DNA of 64,000 nt from JBBQYA01 sp031412335 (GTDB lineage: Bacteria > Bacteroidota > Bacteroidia > Sphingobacteriales > Sphingobacteriaceae). Below, one piece after another: positions 8,696-17,743 of the stretch. Both the position numbers and the translations under genes were made by a program. The notes beneath the pieces are model-generated. The model was given only the letters and a program-made list of their open reading frames with translations. It was not told the DNA's origin and did no database searches. The DNA lies in assembly GCA_031412335.1 (NCBI GenBank), contig JANOCT010000013.1:1-64000 (forward strand), read 5' to 3'. Positions within the stretch are counted from its first letter, which is position 1. The number at the start of each line of letters is the position of its first letter.

Positions 8696-9811
8696 TTAAG
8701 TGTTGGTTGAAGTAATCATTTCTCGAAAGAAATTCTCATAGTTTTTAATGGTTCTATCTATCGAAAAATCGACAAAAGCAGTTTGTTTCCCTGCTTCTAT
8801 AAAATTATCGCGAAGTGTTTCATTCTGCAATAGTTGCGTTATTTTTTCTGCCAATTGATTGGTATTGCCATCATCAAACAAAAAACCATTTTTTCCATCT
8901 TGCACCAAATCAGGATTACCTGCTTTGTTGGTAGCAATCACCGGAACTCCCATGGCCATTGCTTCTAACAAAGATTGAGAAAGGCCTTCTGTGTCCGATG
9001 GTAAAATATTGATGGTAAAAAGTGTGTAAAAGGTAAGAGTAGTTATTTGATTTTCAGTGCCTGTAAAAATTACCCGATGTTTATTTTTTAGCAAATCAAC
9101 TAGTGGTGAAAGTTTATCATTGATGTCAATTCCTACAAAGAAAACAACGCATGGAATTTCTACTTTTTGCAAAGCAATTAACAACTGTTCTTGTTGTTTC
9201 AATCGGGAAACACATCCAATTATATTCTTTTCGTTTTCGAACTTGTATTTTGTTATTAACGAATGTTTTATATCGGAAACTGGGAGGTTATACTTTTCCT
9301 TTGGTGTTCCATTAAAAATAACTTTTAATTTGTTTGAATTAAATCCACGCCTCACAAATTCCCGCTTTATTCCTTCACTTACGCATACAATTTTATCGGC
9401 TGTTAATTCATAAAAAAAACGTTGAATCCATGGAGTATTTATAGGCATTTGTCTGCGAGTATGAATTAGTTTAAAATCTAATCCAAACATCCATTTTGCA
9501 AACGCTGATGTAAAACGATCATAAGTAGATTGGGCATTTATTAATTGAATATTATATTTTTTTACCACTTCTTTTATTTGGCGCATATTGGTCAAATCCG
9601 TTCTGCCACTAAAAGTCATTTCCTCTCGAATTACTTTTGAATCTGCTACTAAGGTATAAAGCAAACTTTCTTTTCGGCAGCCTAAAACCACAGTATGGCC
9701 TAATGCAGCCAAGCCCATACTTAAATAAGATATAGAATTTGTTGATCCTGCAACATCACCTTGGTAGGTAATAATAAGTATCCTGAGAGGATTTTGAAGT
9801 TTTTCAGACAT
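8696..9811 (-). CDS. Glycosyltransferase family 4 (GT-B fold)
   Basis: The 371-residue protein starts with an N-terminal GT-B domain (LRILIITYQGDVAGSTNSIS) and carries the C-terminal donor-binding motif SDTEGLSQSLLEAMAMGVPV, with the E-x7-E pair of the GT4 family, followed by IATNKAGNPDLV. It most likely moves a sugar from a nucleotide donor to a lipid or glycan acceptor at the inner face of the cytoplasmic membrane. Acceptor and sugar cannot be told from sequence. Its ATG overlaps the stop of the S41 protease by 1 nt (TAATG), and the epimerase follows 17 nt downstream, so the three are probably cotranscribed. Confidence 0.9.
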   Translation of the reverse strand: MSEKLQNPLRILIITYQGDVAGSTNSISYLSMGLAALGHTVVLGCRKESLLYTLVADSKVIREEMTFSGRTDLTNMRQIKEVVKKYNIQLINAQSTYDRFTSAFAKWMFGLDFKLIHTRRQMPINTPWIQRFFYELTADKIVCVSEGIKREFVRRGFNSNKLKVIFNGTPKEKYNLPVSDIKHSLITKYKFENEKNIIGCVSRLKQQEQLLIALQKVEIPCVVFFVGIDINDKLSPLVDLLKNKHRVIFTGTENQITTLTFYTLFTINILPSDTEGLSQSLLEAMAMGVPVIATNKAGNPDLVQDGKNGFLFDDGNTNQLAEKITQLLQNETLRDNFIEAGKQTAFVDFSIDRTIKNYENFFREMITSTNT

Positions 9812-11544
9812 TAATTTTCGTCTTCTTCTTCTTCAATATTTGATTTTGCTAATTCGGTACTAGATGGTTTTCCAATAGTTTTATAGGTATTTTCTCCTTT
9901 TAAAATGGAATTATATAATGCTTTGTTTTTAAATATTTTAAAGGCTTCTGCAAGCTCAACATCATATTTAAAAGATGCTTCTAATCTTCCATTCTGAAAA
10001 TAATAACGCGAAGCAATTTCATATTCTAACAACTGCTTTATTTGGCTTTTGTATTGAATTAAATCGTCTTTTTTATTCTCTTCAATTTTTGCTAATAAGC
10101 TTTTATATTCATTCTCAATACCTGCAAAATAATTTTCTTTCTCTGCGATTTTTTTAAACTCAATCATCGATTTTTCGCTTTTGGTAGAATAATCAATGTT
10201 TTTTGTCTCCGCAAATTTTACAAATTCATCATATTCAACATCACTTAATTTAAAATCTTTAGGCTTAGCAATACTTGCATTTTTTGATTTATAAAGGGTA
10301 GCATAATCAAAATTCACATATTTGGATGTAAGTGTATAGCTGATCTTATGAAAAACAGGACGCTCCGTTGAAATGTCTGGATAAATTCCACTTCCATCAT
10401 ATACCGATCTGCCGTTCAATGTTTTATATTCAGATATTAATGAATCTGCTACCCGATCTACGCTTCCATCTGCTCTACGGTGTGTATAATCCAGTGCTTG
10501 AATACAGCGACCAGATGGAGTATAATATTTGGCAATAGTTACTTTCAGTAAAGAATTATAAGTTAATGGTAAGGTTTGCTGAACAAGTCCTTTTCCAAAA
10601 GAACGTTGCCCAACGATAACTCCCCTATCCATGTCCTGAATAGCTCCGGCAACTATTTCTGATGCCGATGCAGAACCACGATCTGTAAGTACAATTAATG
10701 GAATTTGTAAATCAATCGGTTCATTTTGAGCAATGTGCATTACATTTCCTTCTCGGTTTCTTCCTTTTTGAGTTACAATAGTTGATCCTTTAGGAACAAA
10801 CAAATTGACAATTTTTACCGATTCTTGTAATATTCCACCTCCATTTCCTCGCAAATCAAACACTAAAGCTTTTACATTATTTTTTTCTTTTAGAGATTTT
10901 AATGCATCAGCCACTTCCTGACCTGAGTTTTCAAGAAATTGAACTAATTTAATATAGCCTACAGAATCATTTAGCATACCAAAATATGGTACATTTTTAA
11001 ACTTAATATCTTCTCGTGTTACTAATTTTTCGATAGAAGGTGATTCTCCAGCTCTGCTTATTATAATCTTAATCGTACTATTTCGTTGTCCTTTCAATAA
11101 TTCACTCAACTCATCCGAGGTTTTTGAATTTACAGGCATTCCGTTTACATTGATAATTTCGTCACCAACCCGAATGTCGGCTTTTTGTGCTGCAAAGCTT
11201 TCATACACTTCCAACACAATTAACTTTCCATCTTTTTTACCAATTGATGCTCCAATTCCGCCATATTGAGAATTGACAAAGTTCATTTTATAATCTTCCA
11301 ATTCAGACTCTGGAATATATTGAGTGTATGGATCCAGAGATTTCAACATGGCATCAATTCCTGCCTTTATTAATTTAGAAGGCTCAATATCATCTACATA
11401 GCTACTATTCAATTCGCGATATAGGGTAATGAATATATCCAGGTTTTTGGAAATCTGAAAATAATCGCTGGTAAATGAAAGGGTAAATAAGGAAGTTGAC
11501 AAAATTGCCAACGCAATGAAATAATTTTTGAATTTCTTTATCAT
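9811..11544 (-). CDS. S41 family C-terminal processing peptidase
   Basis: A 577-residue periplasmic serine protease from ATG at 11544 (a TTG two codons upstream is the alternative). It has an N-terminal signal anchor (KNYFIALAILSTSLFTLSF), the N-terminal helical domain SLDPYTQYIPESELEDY, a PDZ domain (GGIGASIGKKDGKLIVLEVY to IRVGDEIINVNG), and the S41 core with catalytic Ser in TDRGSASASEIVAGAI and Lys in RSFGKGLVQQTLPL. The last 190 residues are a charged helical extension usual in Bacteroidota CtpA homologues. Family members trim the C-termini of envelope proteins; the substrate here is unknown. It ends in an acidic stretch (IEEEEDEN). 141 nt separate it from the exporter genes upstream. 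Confidence 0.93.
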   Translation of the reverse strand: MIKKFKNYFIALAILSTSLFTLSFTSDYFQISKNLDIFITLYRELNSSYVDDIEPSKLIKAGIDAMLKSLDPYTQYIPESELEDYKMNFVNSQYGGIGASIGKKDGKLIVLEVYESFAAQKADIRVGDEIINVNGMPVNSKTSDELSELLKGQRNSTIKIIISRAGESPSIEKLVTREDIKFKNVPYFGMLNDSVGYIKLVQFLENSGQEVADALKSLKEKNNVKALVFDLRGNGGGILQESVKIVNLFVPKGSTIVTQKGRNREGNVMHIAQNEPIDLQIPLIVLTDRGSASASEIVAGAIQDMDRGVIVGQRSFGKGLVQQTLPLTYNSLLKVTIAKYYTPSGRCIQALDYTHRRADGSVDRVADSLISEYKTLNGRSVYDGSGIYPDISTERPVFHKISYTLTSKYVNFDYATLYKSKNASIAKPKDFKLSDVEYDEFVKFAETKNIDYSTKSEKSMIEFKKIAEKENYFAGIENEYKSLLAKIEENKKDDLIQYKSQIKQLLEYEIASRYYFQNGRLEASFKYDVELAEAFKIFKNKALYNSILKGENTYKTIGKPSSTELAKSNIEEEEDEN

Positions 11545-11685
11545 AAACAAAAAAGCTATCGGAAAAAGTCTAAAGTATTAAATTTAATTAGTGATAACAG
11601 ATAGAAACGGCTTTTTTGTTTATTAATTCTAACAAACAGATTATTTTATCGAAAAAAGAAAAACTTCGATTAATTGATCGAAAAA

Positions 11686-12801
11686 TTATCCACCATTTTC
11701 ATTCTTTGGCGCATTTGTATCAATCAAAGCACCTTTCAATTTTTCGCTTTTAGTAATCCCCGAAAGTATTTGAATATTAATTCCGTCAGAAAGGCCTGTT
11801 TTTACCAACCGCTTTTCATAAATCTGAATTCCTTTTTCAACTTCAACATAGGTAGAATCTTTGCTTACGGTCAAAACACTTTCTTTAACTGCTAAGACTT
11901 TATCTTTTCTTTCCAGAACAATATCAGCATTGGCACTATATCCAGCTCTAATAAAATTTTTGGTGTTTCCGGATACGGCTGCTTTTATACCAAATTGGAT
12001 AGCTCCCTCCTTGGTTTCACCTTGAGGAGAAATATATTCCAACTTGGCATTATATTTTTCTTTTTCTATAGCTCCGATGGTTATTATCAATTCCATCCCA
12101 GCTTTTATTTTTCCTACTTCAGATTCATCAACAAATCCTTCAAAAATCATATCATCCATATCAGCAATTGAAACAATTGTGGTTCCTTCATTAAACGTAT
12201 TACTTTCTATAACTGAATTCCCTTCTTTCACCGGAACGTTCAAAATCATACCACTAATAGTCGCTTTAATTATGGTGTTCGTTTCATTGCCCATACTTCT
12301 TGAGCTTCCTTTTTTGGTTAGCTGAAGATTATCTTCAGCAGCATTTAACTCTTCGCGGTTATTATTATAAGCTAATTCCGAATCTTGATAGTCTGATAAA
12401 GGCACAACTTTGTTTCCATACAAATCTTTTGTCCTTTCAAAATCAATTTTTGATTTATTAAAAGCAATTCTGGCCCGATTAACTCGGTTTTCGGCATTAC
12501 TTAAATTCACCATATCTGGAATAATTTTCACTCTTGCTATTACATCTCCAGCATTAATTTTCTGCCCTGCTATCACATATATTTTATCAATTATACCCGA
12601 CACTCTTGATTTTACATCAACTTTTCTGCGTGGTACAACAGATCCAGTAGCTACCGTTTTTTTAATGATATCAGTTTCAAACGGTGATTCAACCTTATAT
12701 TCGAGTGGTTTTTTCTGAGATTTTTGATATAAAAAATAAATAGTACCAACGAAACTCGCTGCCAATAACAAGAGAAGGGAAATTTTAACTACTTTTTTCA
12801 T
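11686..12801 (-). CDS. Periplasmic adaptor subunit of a MacA/HlyD-type exporter
   Basis: This 371-residue membrane-fusion protein has an N-terminal anchor (ISLLLLLAASFVGTIYFLY), a biotinyl-lipoyl-like half motif at about 60-90 (VKSRVSGIIDKIYVIAGQKI), a helical hairpin (NAENRVNRARIAFNKSKIDF and on), the second lipoyl half (IIKATISGMILNVPVKEG) and a beta-barrel domain. It would link inner-membrane ABC permeases to an outer-membrane channel. It is the last gene of the operon ATPase-permease-permease-adaptor. No TolC-like gene is in the window, so the channel must be encoded elsewhere. Cargo is unknown: antibiotics, peptides and lipids are all exported by relatives. Confidence 0.9.
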   Translation of the reverse strand: MKKVVKISLLLLLAASFVGTIYFLYQKSQKKPLEYKVESPFETDIIKKTVATGSVVPRRKVDVKSRVSGIIDKIYVIAGQKINAGDVIARVKIIPDMVNLSNAENRVNRARIAFNKSKIDFERTKDLYGNKVVPLSDYQDSELAYNNNREELNAAEDNLQLTKKGSSRSMGNETNTIIKATISGMILNVPVKEGNSVIESNTFNEGTTIVSIADMDDMIFEGFVDESEVGKIKAGMELIITIGAIEKEKYNAKLEYISPQGETKEGAIQFGIKAAVSGNTKNFIRAGYSANADIVLERKDKVLAVKESVLTVSKDSTYVEVEKGIQIYEKRLVKTGLSDGINIQILSGITKSEKLKGALIDTNAPKNENGG

Positions 12802-12840
12802 TTGGAGATATTATGCGTTTTTTTTGTTTGTAAAATATTT

Positions 12841-14097
12841 TTATTCTGCTCTAAGAGCATCAATAGGTGCAATTTCAACGGCTCGTTTCGCTGGAATAAG
12901 ACCAGCAAGTGCACCACTAACTACTAAAATTGTTAAAGAAATTAATACTAATTGTACATCCACTTCCGGATTATAAAAAGGACCTTCTGCATCCGCTGGA
13001 ATGCTACTTGCAACTGCTTGAATCACACCTAATCCGGCAATTAGCCCAAAATATCCAGCAATGGAAGTTAAAAAAACTGATTCTAAAATTATTTGACCGA
13101 TTATCATATAAGGTTCTGCGCCAAGTGCTCTTTTGATACCTATTTCGCGGGTTCGCTCTCTTACAATTATGAGCATAATATTACTAACACCAATAATGCC
13201 TGCCAATAAAGTTCCGACACCAACAATCCATACCAAACCAGTAATTCCGTTAAATAAACCCATGATTTTGTTATACTCTTTTTCCATATTCCAATGGCCA
13301 ACTGCCATCTGGTCATCTGGCGAAATATGATGACGCTCTTTTAAAAGGGTAATTACTTTTTCTTCAACTTTGGAAGCCTGAATTCCATCTTTTGCCATAA
13401 AAGAGAACCAACCAACTCGATCTCCATAATTAAAAGTAGTTTGAAAAGTAGTAAATGGAACATGAACATTCGAAGTTTCTTCTTCTGCTTGTCGACCAGT
13501 TTTTCTGCTGTAAAATACTCCAACAACGGCAAAGTAAACTCCATTAATTTTAATGTACTCACCGATTGGATTTTCGCCTTTCTCGAATAATAAATCACGT
13601 ACTCGAGTGCCAATTAAGGCGATTTTTCTTTTCTGATCTATATCCAATTTATTAATAGCTCTACCCTCTAATAAATTTAATGTTTCAATTTTAAATGTAT
13701 CTGGATAATCGCCATAAACACTAAAACTTCCGGTTTTATTGTTTCGATAAACAGCATTTCTACCTTCGTAGTTGCCAAGCTGATTTCTAGGAGCTATTGC
13801 TGCCAATTCTGGAATAAATTCTCGAATAGCAGTTACATCATCGTTATTGTAGTTAAATCTTCTACCGGGCTGAAATCCATCATATGCTTTATTGGTTCGC
13901 TGTGCCCAAACAAAAAAACTATTGGTTGCCGTTCCATTAAAATCTCGTAAAACTCCATTCTTTAATCCATTACCCGAACCCATCATTACAACTAACATAA
14001 AAACTCCCCAAAACACGCCAAAAGCAGTTAGAAAAGTTCTGAGTTTGTTTTTTTTGATGGTACTAAAAATTTCTTGCCAATTGTCTAAATCAAACAT
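12841..14097 (-). CDS. MacB/FtsX-type ABC transporter permease 2
   Basis: The 418-residue protein has the MacB layout: a cytoplasmic start (NWQEIFSTIKKNKLRTFLTAFGVFWG) leading into TM1, a large periplasmic MacB_PCD domain (about 45-270), and three C-terminal membrane segments around GLVWIVGVGTLLAGIIGVSNIMLIIVRERTREIGIKRALGA (shown here only as the family signature region, about 280-320). It ends with AKRAVEIAPIDALRAE. It lacks an ATPase domain, which is encoded two genes upstream. It is about 12 nt from the preceding permease, to which it is clearly related, so the pair may form a heterodimer. Confidence 0.9.
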   Translation of the reverse strand: MFDLDNWQEIFSTIKKNKLRTFLTAFGVFWGVFMLVVMMGSGNGLKNGVLRDFNGTATNSFFVWAQRTNKAYDGFQPGRRFNYNNDDVTAIREFIPELAAIAPRNQLGNYEGRNAVYRNNKTGSFSVYGDYPDTFKIETLNLLEGRAINKLDIDQKRKIALIGTRVRDLLFEKGENPIGEYIKINGVYFAVVGVFYSRKTGRQAEEETSNVHVPFTTFQTTFNYGDRVGWFSFMAKDGIQASKVEEKVITLLKERHHISPDDQMAVGHWNMEKEYNKIMGLFNGITGLVWIVGVGTLLAGIIGVSNIMLIIVRERTREIGIKRALGAEPYMIIGQIILESVFLTSIAGYFGLIAGLGVIQAVASSIPADAEGPFYNPEVDVQLVLISLTILVVSGALAGLIPAKRAVEIAPIDALRAE

Positions 14098-14108
14098 AAT
14101 TTTAAGTT

Positions 14109-15338
14109 TTACTCGTCGCGAAGTGCAACGATTGGTTGAATTTTAGCAGCTCTCATTGCTGGAAATAGCCCAGCTAAAGCACCAGCAACTATAAGTATAC
14201 AAGTTGCTGTCAAAGAAACATTTAAATCTACTTCTGGATTTCTGAAAAAATCAGATGGTGGCATAAATTTTTTTGCTGTTTCTAACACAATAACACCAAA
14301 AAGCAAACCTAAATAGCCGGCAAAAGCAGTTATGGTAACAGATTCTTGCAAAATCAGACTAACGATAGAACTTGGAGTTGCTCCAAGTGCTTTTCTGATT
14401 CCTATTTCTTTTGTTCGCTCTTTTACTACAATCATCATAATATTGCTTACCCCAACAATACCTGCTATAATAGTTCCAATGCCAATAATCCAAACAAAAA
14501 TTCGAATTCCCATAAACATATCCATCACTTGTTTGAAATTTACTGCATTATTAAAAATGAATAAGGCTTGTTTATCTTCAGGATTGAAATTGTATTTGGA
14601 AGAAAGGTAATTTCGAATATTTTCTAAGGTTCTATTGCTTTGCATAATATTTGCAGAACCTGTTGTTAACCAAATAATATCCAAATTACTTTTTCGATTA
14701 TAAATTTGTTGAGCAGTAGAAACCGGAATATAAACCCGTTCATTATCTCCTCGTCCTAAATCAGTAAAAACTCCAATTACTAAATAAGGTGTTCCACTAA
14801 TGTCTAAATAATTGCCAATTGGTTCTGTATTTCTAAATAGTGCTTCTTTAACCGGTTGACCAATAATAACTACCTTTCTATATTCATCAACATCAATTTC
14901 ATTAATATCTCTTCCCGAAGTCATTTGATAATTTTCAAGTTCATTCAGCTTCGCACTACATGCGATTACCCAAAAAGAACCCGTTTCATCCTCAAATTTC
15001 ATTTTACCGGCATTCCAAACGCCAAATCGAGAAGTTATGGTTTCTATTCCTTCAATATTATTTTTTATGTAATGATAATCGTCGTTGGTAAGTTGTATTC
15101 TTCTGTTTGACTGAGTGCCGTTGAAAGGCATGCTGGTTGTGCCACCTTGAACCCAAATCGTGTTAGTTGCATCCGATAAAAACTGATGACTTACTCCATT
15201 TTGCAGTCCATTTCCAGATCCCAATAAAATAATCATCATAAAAATACCCCAGGCTACACTAAAACCTGTAAGTATAGTTCGAAGACGATTCCGTTTTATG
15301 GTATCGAAAATCTCTTGCCATTTATCAATATCAAACAT
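14109..15338 (-). CDS. MacB/FtsX-type ABC transporter permease 1
   Basis: A 409-residue paralogue of the next gene with the same order of parts: KWQEIFDTIKRNRLRTILTG at the start, TM1, periplasmic MacB_PCD domain, then three membrane segments with ERTKEIGIRKALGA near 310 and the closing AKIQPIVALRDE. Its ATG overlaps the end of the ATPase gene by 8 nt, a sign of translational coupling. The two permeases differ through the periplasmic domain, which suits two distinct subunits rather than a recent duplication. Confidence 0.9.
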   Translation of the reverse strand: MFDIDKWQEIFDTIKRNRLRTILTGFSVAWGIFMMIILLGSGNGLQNGVSHQFLSDATNTIWVQGGTTSMPFNGTQSNRRIQLTNDDYHYIKNNIEGIETITSRFGVWNAGKMKFEDETGSFWVIACSAKLNELENYQMTSGRDINEIDVDEYRKVVIIGQPVKEALFRNTEPIGNYLDISGTPYLVIGVFTDLGRGDNERVYIPVSTAQQIYNRKSNLDIIWLTTGSANIMQSNRTLENIRNYLSSKYNFNPEDKQALFIFNNAVNFKQVMDMFMGIRIFVWIIGIGTIIAGIVGVSNIMMIVVKERTKEIGIRKALGATPSSIVSLILQESVTITAFAGYLGLLFGVIVLETAKKFMPPSDFFRNPEVDLNVSLTATCILIVAGALAGLFPAMRAAKIQPIVALRDE

Positions 15339-16032
15339 TGGCTTTGTTGGTTATCAGGTTTTCTGTTAACTCATTTTCTATCAATCCATCTCGCAATCTT
15401 ATTATTCGCTGAGTTCGCTCAGCAATATCATGTTCGTGGGTTACAATAATCACCGTCATTCCACTGGCATTAATTTCTTGAAGCAAATTCATTACTTCAT
15501 AAGATGTTGTTGTATCTAAAGCTCCAGTTGGCTCATCGGCTAAAATTACTTTGGGTTGAGAAATTAATGCTCTGGCAATTGCTACCCTTTGTTTTTGACC
15601 TCCGCTCATTTCACTTGGCAAATGCTCTGCCCAGTCTGCGAGCCCTACTTTTTCAAGGTACTCCATCGCTATTAAATTTCTTTTCTTTCTATTTACTTTT
15701 TGGTAATAAAGTGGTAATGCAACATTTTCCATTGCATTTTTGAAAGAAATAAGATTAAAAGACTGAAATACGAAACCCAAAAATTTATTTCTGAATTGAG
15801 CGGCTTTTGCTTCGCTTAAATCTTTTATTAGGGTTCCATTTAAATGATAATTTCCTGAATCATAGTTGTCCAATATTCCTAAAATATTCAACAAAGTTGA
15901 TTTACCCGAACCAGATGAACCCATAATTGAAACCATTTCGCCAGGCTCAATTGACAAATCTATTCCCTTTAAAACTTGAAGTTTATTGGCGCCAACCGTA
16001 TACGACTTTTTAAGATCCTTTATTTCTAACAT
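15331..16032 (-). CDS. ABC transporter ATP-binding protein (LolD/MacB type)
   Basis: A 233-residue nucleotide-binding subunit. Walker A is GSSGSGKST, the Q-loop is GFVFQSFNLI, the ABC signature MSGGQKQRVAIARAL, Walker B VILADEPTGALD and the switch His is in VTHEHD. I chose the ATG at 16032, where MLEIKDLKKSY begins as in relatives; an upstream start at 16077 would add 15 unconserved residues. It is the first gene of the exporter operon and powers the two downstream permeases. This class drives mechanotransmission of periplasmic cargo rather than transport through the membrane domain. Confidence 0.93.
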   Translation of the reverse strand: MLEIKDLKKSYTVGANKLQVLKGIDLSIEPGEMVSIMGSSGSGKSTLLNILGILDNYDSGNYHLNGTLIKDLSEAKAAQFRNKFLGFVFQSFNLISFKNAMENVALPLYYQKVNRKKRNLIAMEYLEKVGLADWAEHLPSEMSGGQKQRVAIARALISQPKVILADEPTGALDTTTSYEVMNLLQEINASGMTVIIVTHEHDIAERTQRIIRLRDGLIENELTENLITNKANV

Positions 16033-16167
16033 AGAGCGAGTAGATGCGTTGAAAAAATGAGTAGACTCTAACAACAATCAATGTTAAATAATAAGAAATT
16101 ATTTAGCTAAAAAATAGCTTAAATGTTACATTAAAAGCCATTTTAATAAAACGAAACAACTTCTGTT

Positions 16168-16683
16168 TTACTTTAATATAACCGGCCCGCTGCTTACTTT
16201 ATTACTTTTATTCAATTTACGATCTACAATAAAATAATCAAAACGTAAGGTATCACTTCCTCTAAACTGGATATTAATTAAATATTCTATTCTGCCTTGT
16301 ACACTTTTTGTTCCTCCTACCGAATTAAAAAATGGTATTCTTCCATTATAGTTCAATGTATCACCTGTTGGATTTTGATCTGCATCTTTTATTAATACTT
16401 TGGAAAATATTCCATTCTTTTTTTCAAAATATTCAATGAAAAAATTAATGTCGAATGGTGCAACAGTATCTCTTTGTCCTAATCCAATATCGGCATCGCC
16501 GTCGGTAAATCCAAAATCTAGTACTAAAGCAGAGTCAAGTCCATTAGAACCCTTCAAAACTCTAAACGTGTTAGAAGTAATTATTGGTTGGTCTGGAAAA
16601 GTAACTGGATCTTTACATGAAGATACAACTGTAATTATAAATATGCTTGTCAGTAAAAGAATAAATTTGAGATGTACTTTCAT
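16168..16683 (-). CDS. Putative lipoprotein of unknown function
   Basis: 171 residues beginning with a lipoprotein signal peptide and a lipobox ending VVSSC at about Cys23. The mature part has beta-rich segments (LDFGFTDGDADIGLGQRD, RIEYLINIQFRGSDTLRFDYFIVDRKLNKS) that resemble hypothetical Bacteroidota lipoproteins with an immunoglobulin-like fold. The acidic DGDADIGLG stretch could bind calcium. It lies 135 nt upstream of the exporter operon on the same strand, so it might be carried on the same transcript. No enzymatic motif is seen. Confidence 0.7.
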   Translation of the reverse strand: MKVHLKFILLLTSIFIITVVSSCKDPVTFPDQPIITSNTFRVLKGSNGLDSALVLDFGFTDGDADIGLGQRDTVAPFDINFFIEYFEKKNGIFSKVLIKDADQNPTGDTLNYNGRIPFFNSVGGTKSVQGRIEYLINIQFRGSDTLRFDYFIVDRKLNKSNKVSSGPVILK

Positions 16684-16762
16684 TTTTAAAATAGAAAATT
16701 TAAAATAAGGCTAAATTTAACGAATTTTTTAAGCGGGTGTTGCTTATCTATTATTAATTTTA

Positions 16763-17743
16763 ATGAGCTTTACGCAACAGGATCAAATCTTTCAACTAAA
16801 AACAGCTATAGAATTTGAAAATTTATGTCTGAAAATATTTCAATATCAGGCTGAAATGGTTCCAGTTTATGCTAAATATATTAAACTTTTATCCATAATT
16901 CCAGCTCAAGTAAAATCTATTCGTCAAATTCCTTTCCTTCCAGTTAGTTTTTTTAAATCTCATCATGTTAAGAGTAATGATGATTATAAATTAATTTTTA
17001 CTAGCTCTGCCACAACCGGATCTGAAGTTTCACAACATTTTGTTCAAGACTTATCAATTTATAGAAATAGCTTTAATCAATGTTTTAAACAATTTTATGG
17101 AAATCCAGCAACACTTTCCATTTTGGCTTTACTTCCATCCTATTTAGAAAGAGGCGGATCTTCTCTCGTTTATATGGTTGAAGAATTGATAAAACAATCT
17201 GCACTTGATAGTGGATTTTACCTATATAATCATGAAGAGCTTTATGAAAAATTAATAAAGCTTCAAAAACAAAAAAAACCTGTTTTGCTTATTGGAGTTA
17301 GTTTCGCGCTTTGCGATTTTGCCGAAAAGTATCAATTAAATTTCCCTGAATTGATGGTAATGGAAACTGGTGGAATGAAAGGCAAACGAAAAGAAATGAT
17401 TAGGGAAGAGCTTCATGAAATATTAAAAACTAAGTTTGGAGTTACTGAAATTCATTCAGAATATGGTATGACGGAACTTTTATCCCAAGCTTATTCAAAA
17501 GGGAATGGAGTTTTTGAAACTCCAAATTGGATGAAAATCATCATTCGTGATACCAATGATCCATTTACATTTTTAGGTAATGGCAAAACTGGTGGAATTA
17601 ATATTATTGATTTAGCTAATGTGAATTCGTGTTCATTTATTGCCACTCAAGATTTAGGATCTACCCATGCAAATGGGACTTTTGAAGTAAAAGGCAGATT
17701 TGACAATTCGGATATAAGAGGGTGTAATTTGATGGTGGAATAA
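16763..17743 (+). CDS. LuxE/PaaK-like acyl-protein synthetase or acyltransferase
   Basis: The 326-residue protein matches the LuxE branch of the adenylate-forming family: FTSSATTGSEVSQHFVQD (about 79-96) is the Ser/Thr/Gly-rich phosphate loop, METGGMKGKRKEMIREEL (about 196-213) is the LuxE hallmark, and EYGMTELLSQAY (about 231-242) is the adenylate-binding motif. Such proteins activate a carboxylic acid, often fatty, as an acyl-AMP and pass it to a carrier or a Cys. There are no lux genes nearby, so bioluminescence is not implied. A single gene, its stop directly abutting the tyrS stop in convergent orientation with no gap. Confidence 0.85.
   Translation: MSFTQQDQIFQLKTAIEFENLCLKIFQYQAEMVPVYAKYIKLLSIIPAQVKSIRQIPFLPVSFFKSHHVKSNDDYKLIFTSSATTGSEVSQHFVQDLSIYRNSFNQCFKQFYGNPATLSILALLPSYLERGGSSLVYMVEELIKQSALDSGFYLYNHEELYEKLIKLQKQKKPVLLIGVSFALCDFAEKYQLNFPELMVMETGGMKGKRKEMIREELHEILKTKFGVTEIHSEYGMTELLSQAYSKGNGVFETPNWMKIIIRDTNDPFTFLGNGKTGGINIIDLANVNSCSFIATQDLGSTHANGTFEVKGRFDNSDIRGCNLMVE

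Noticed and set aside
13353..13613. Minus-strand frame within the second permease
   Set aside because: Alternative frame of a conserved membrane protein; no start signal or homology.
15331..16077. Longer ATPase start at 16077
   Set aside because: The added 15 residues (MLLESTHFFNASTRS) do not resemble the family and MLEIKDLKKSY is the conserved start.
16763..17743. Bioluminescence locus from the LuxE-like gene
   Set aside because: No luciferase or reductase genes are adjacent; family members have other roles.
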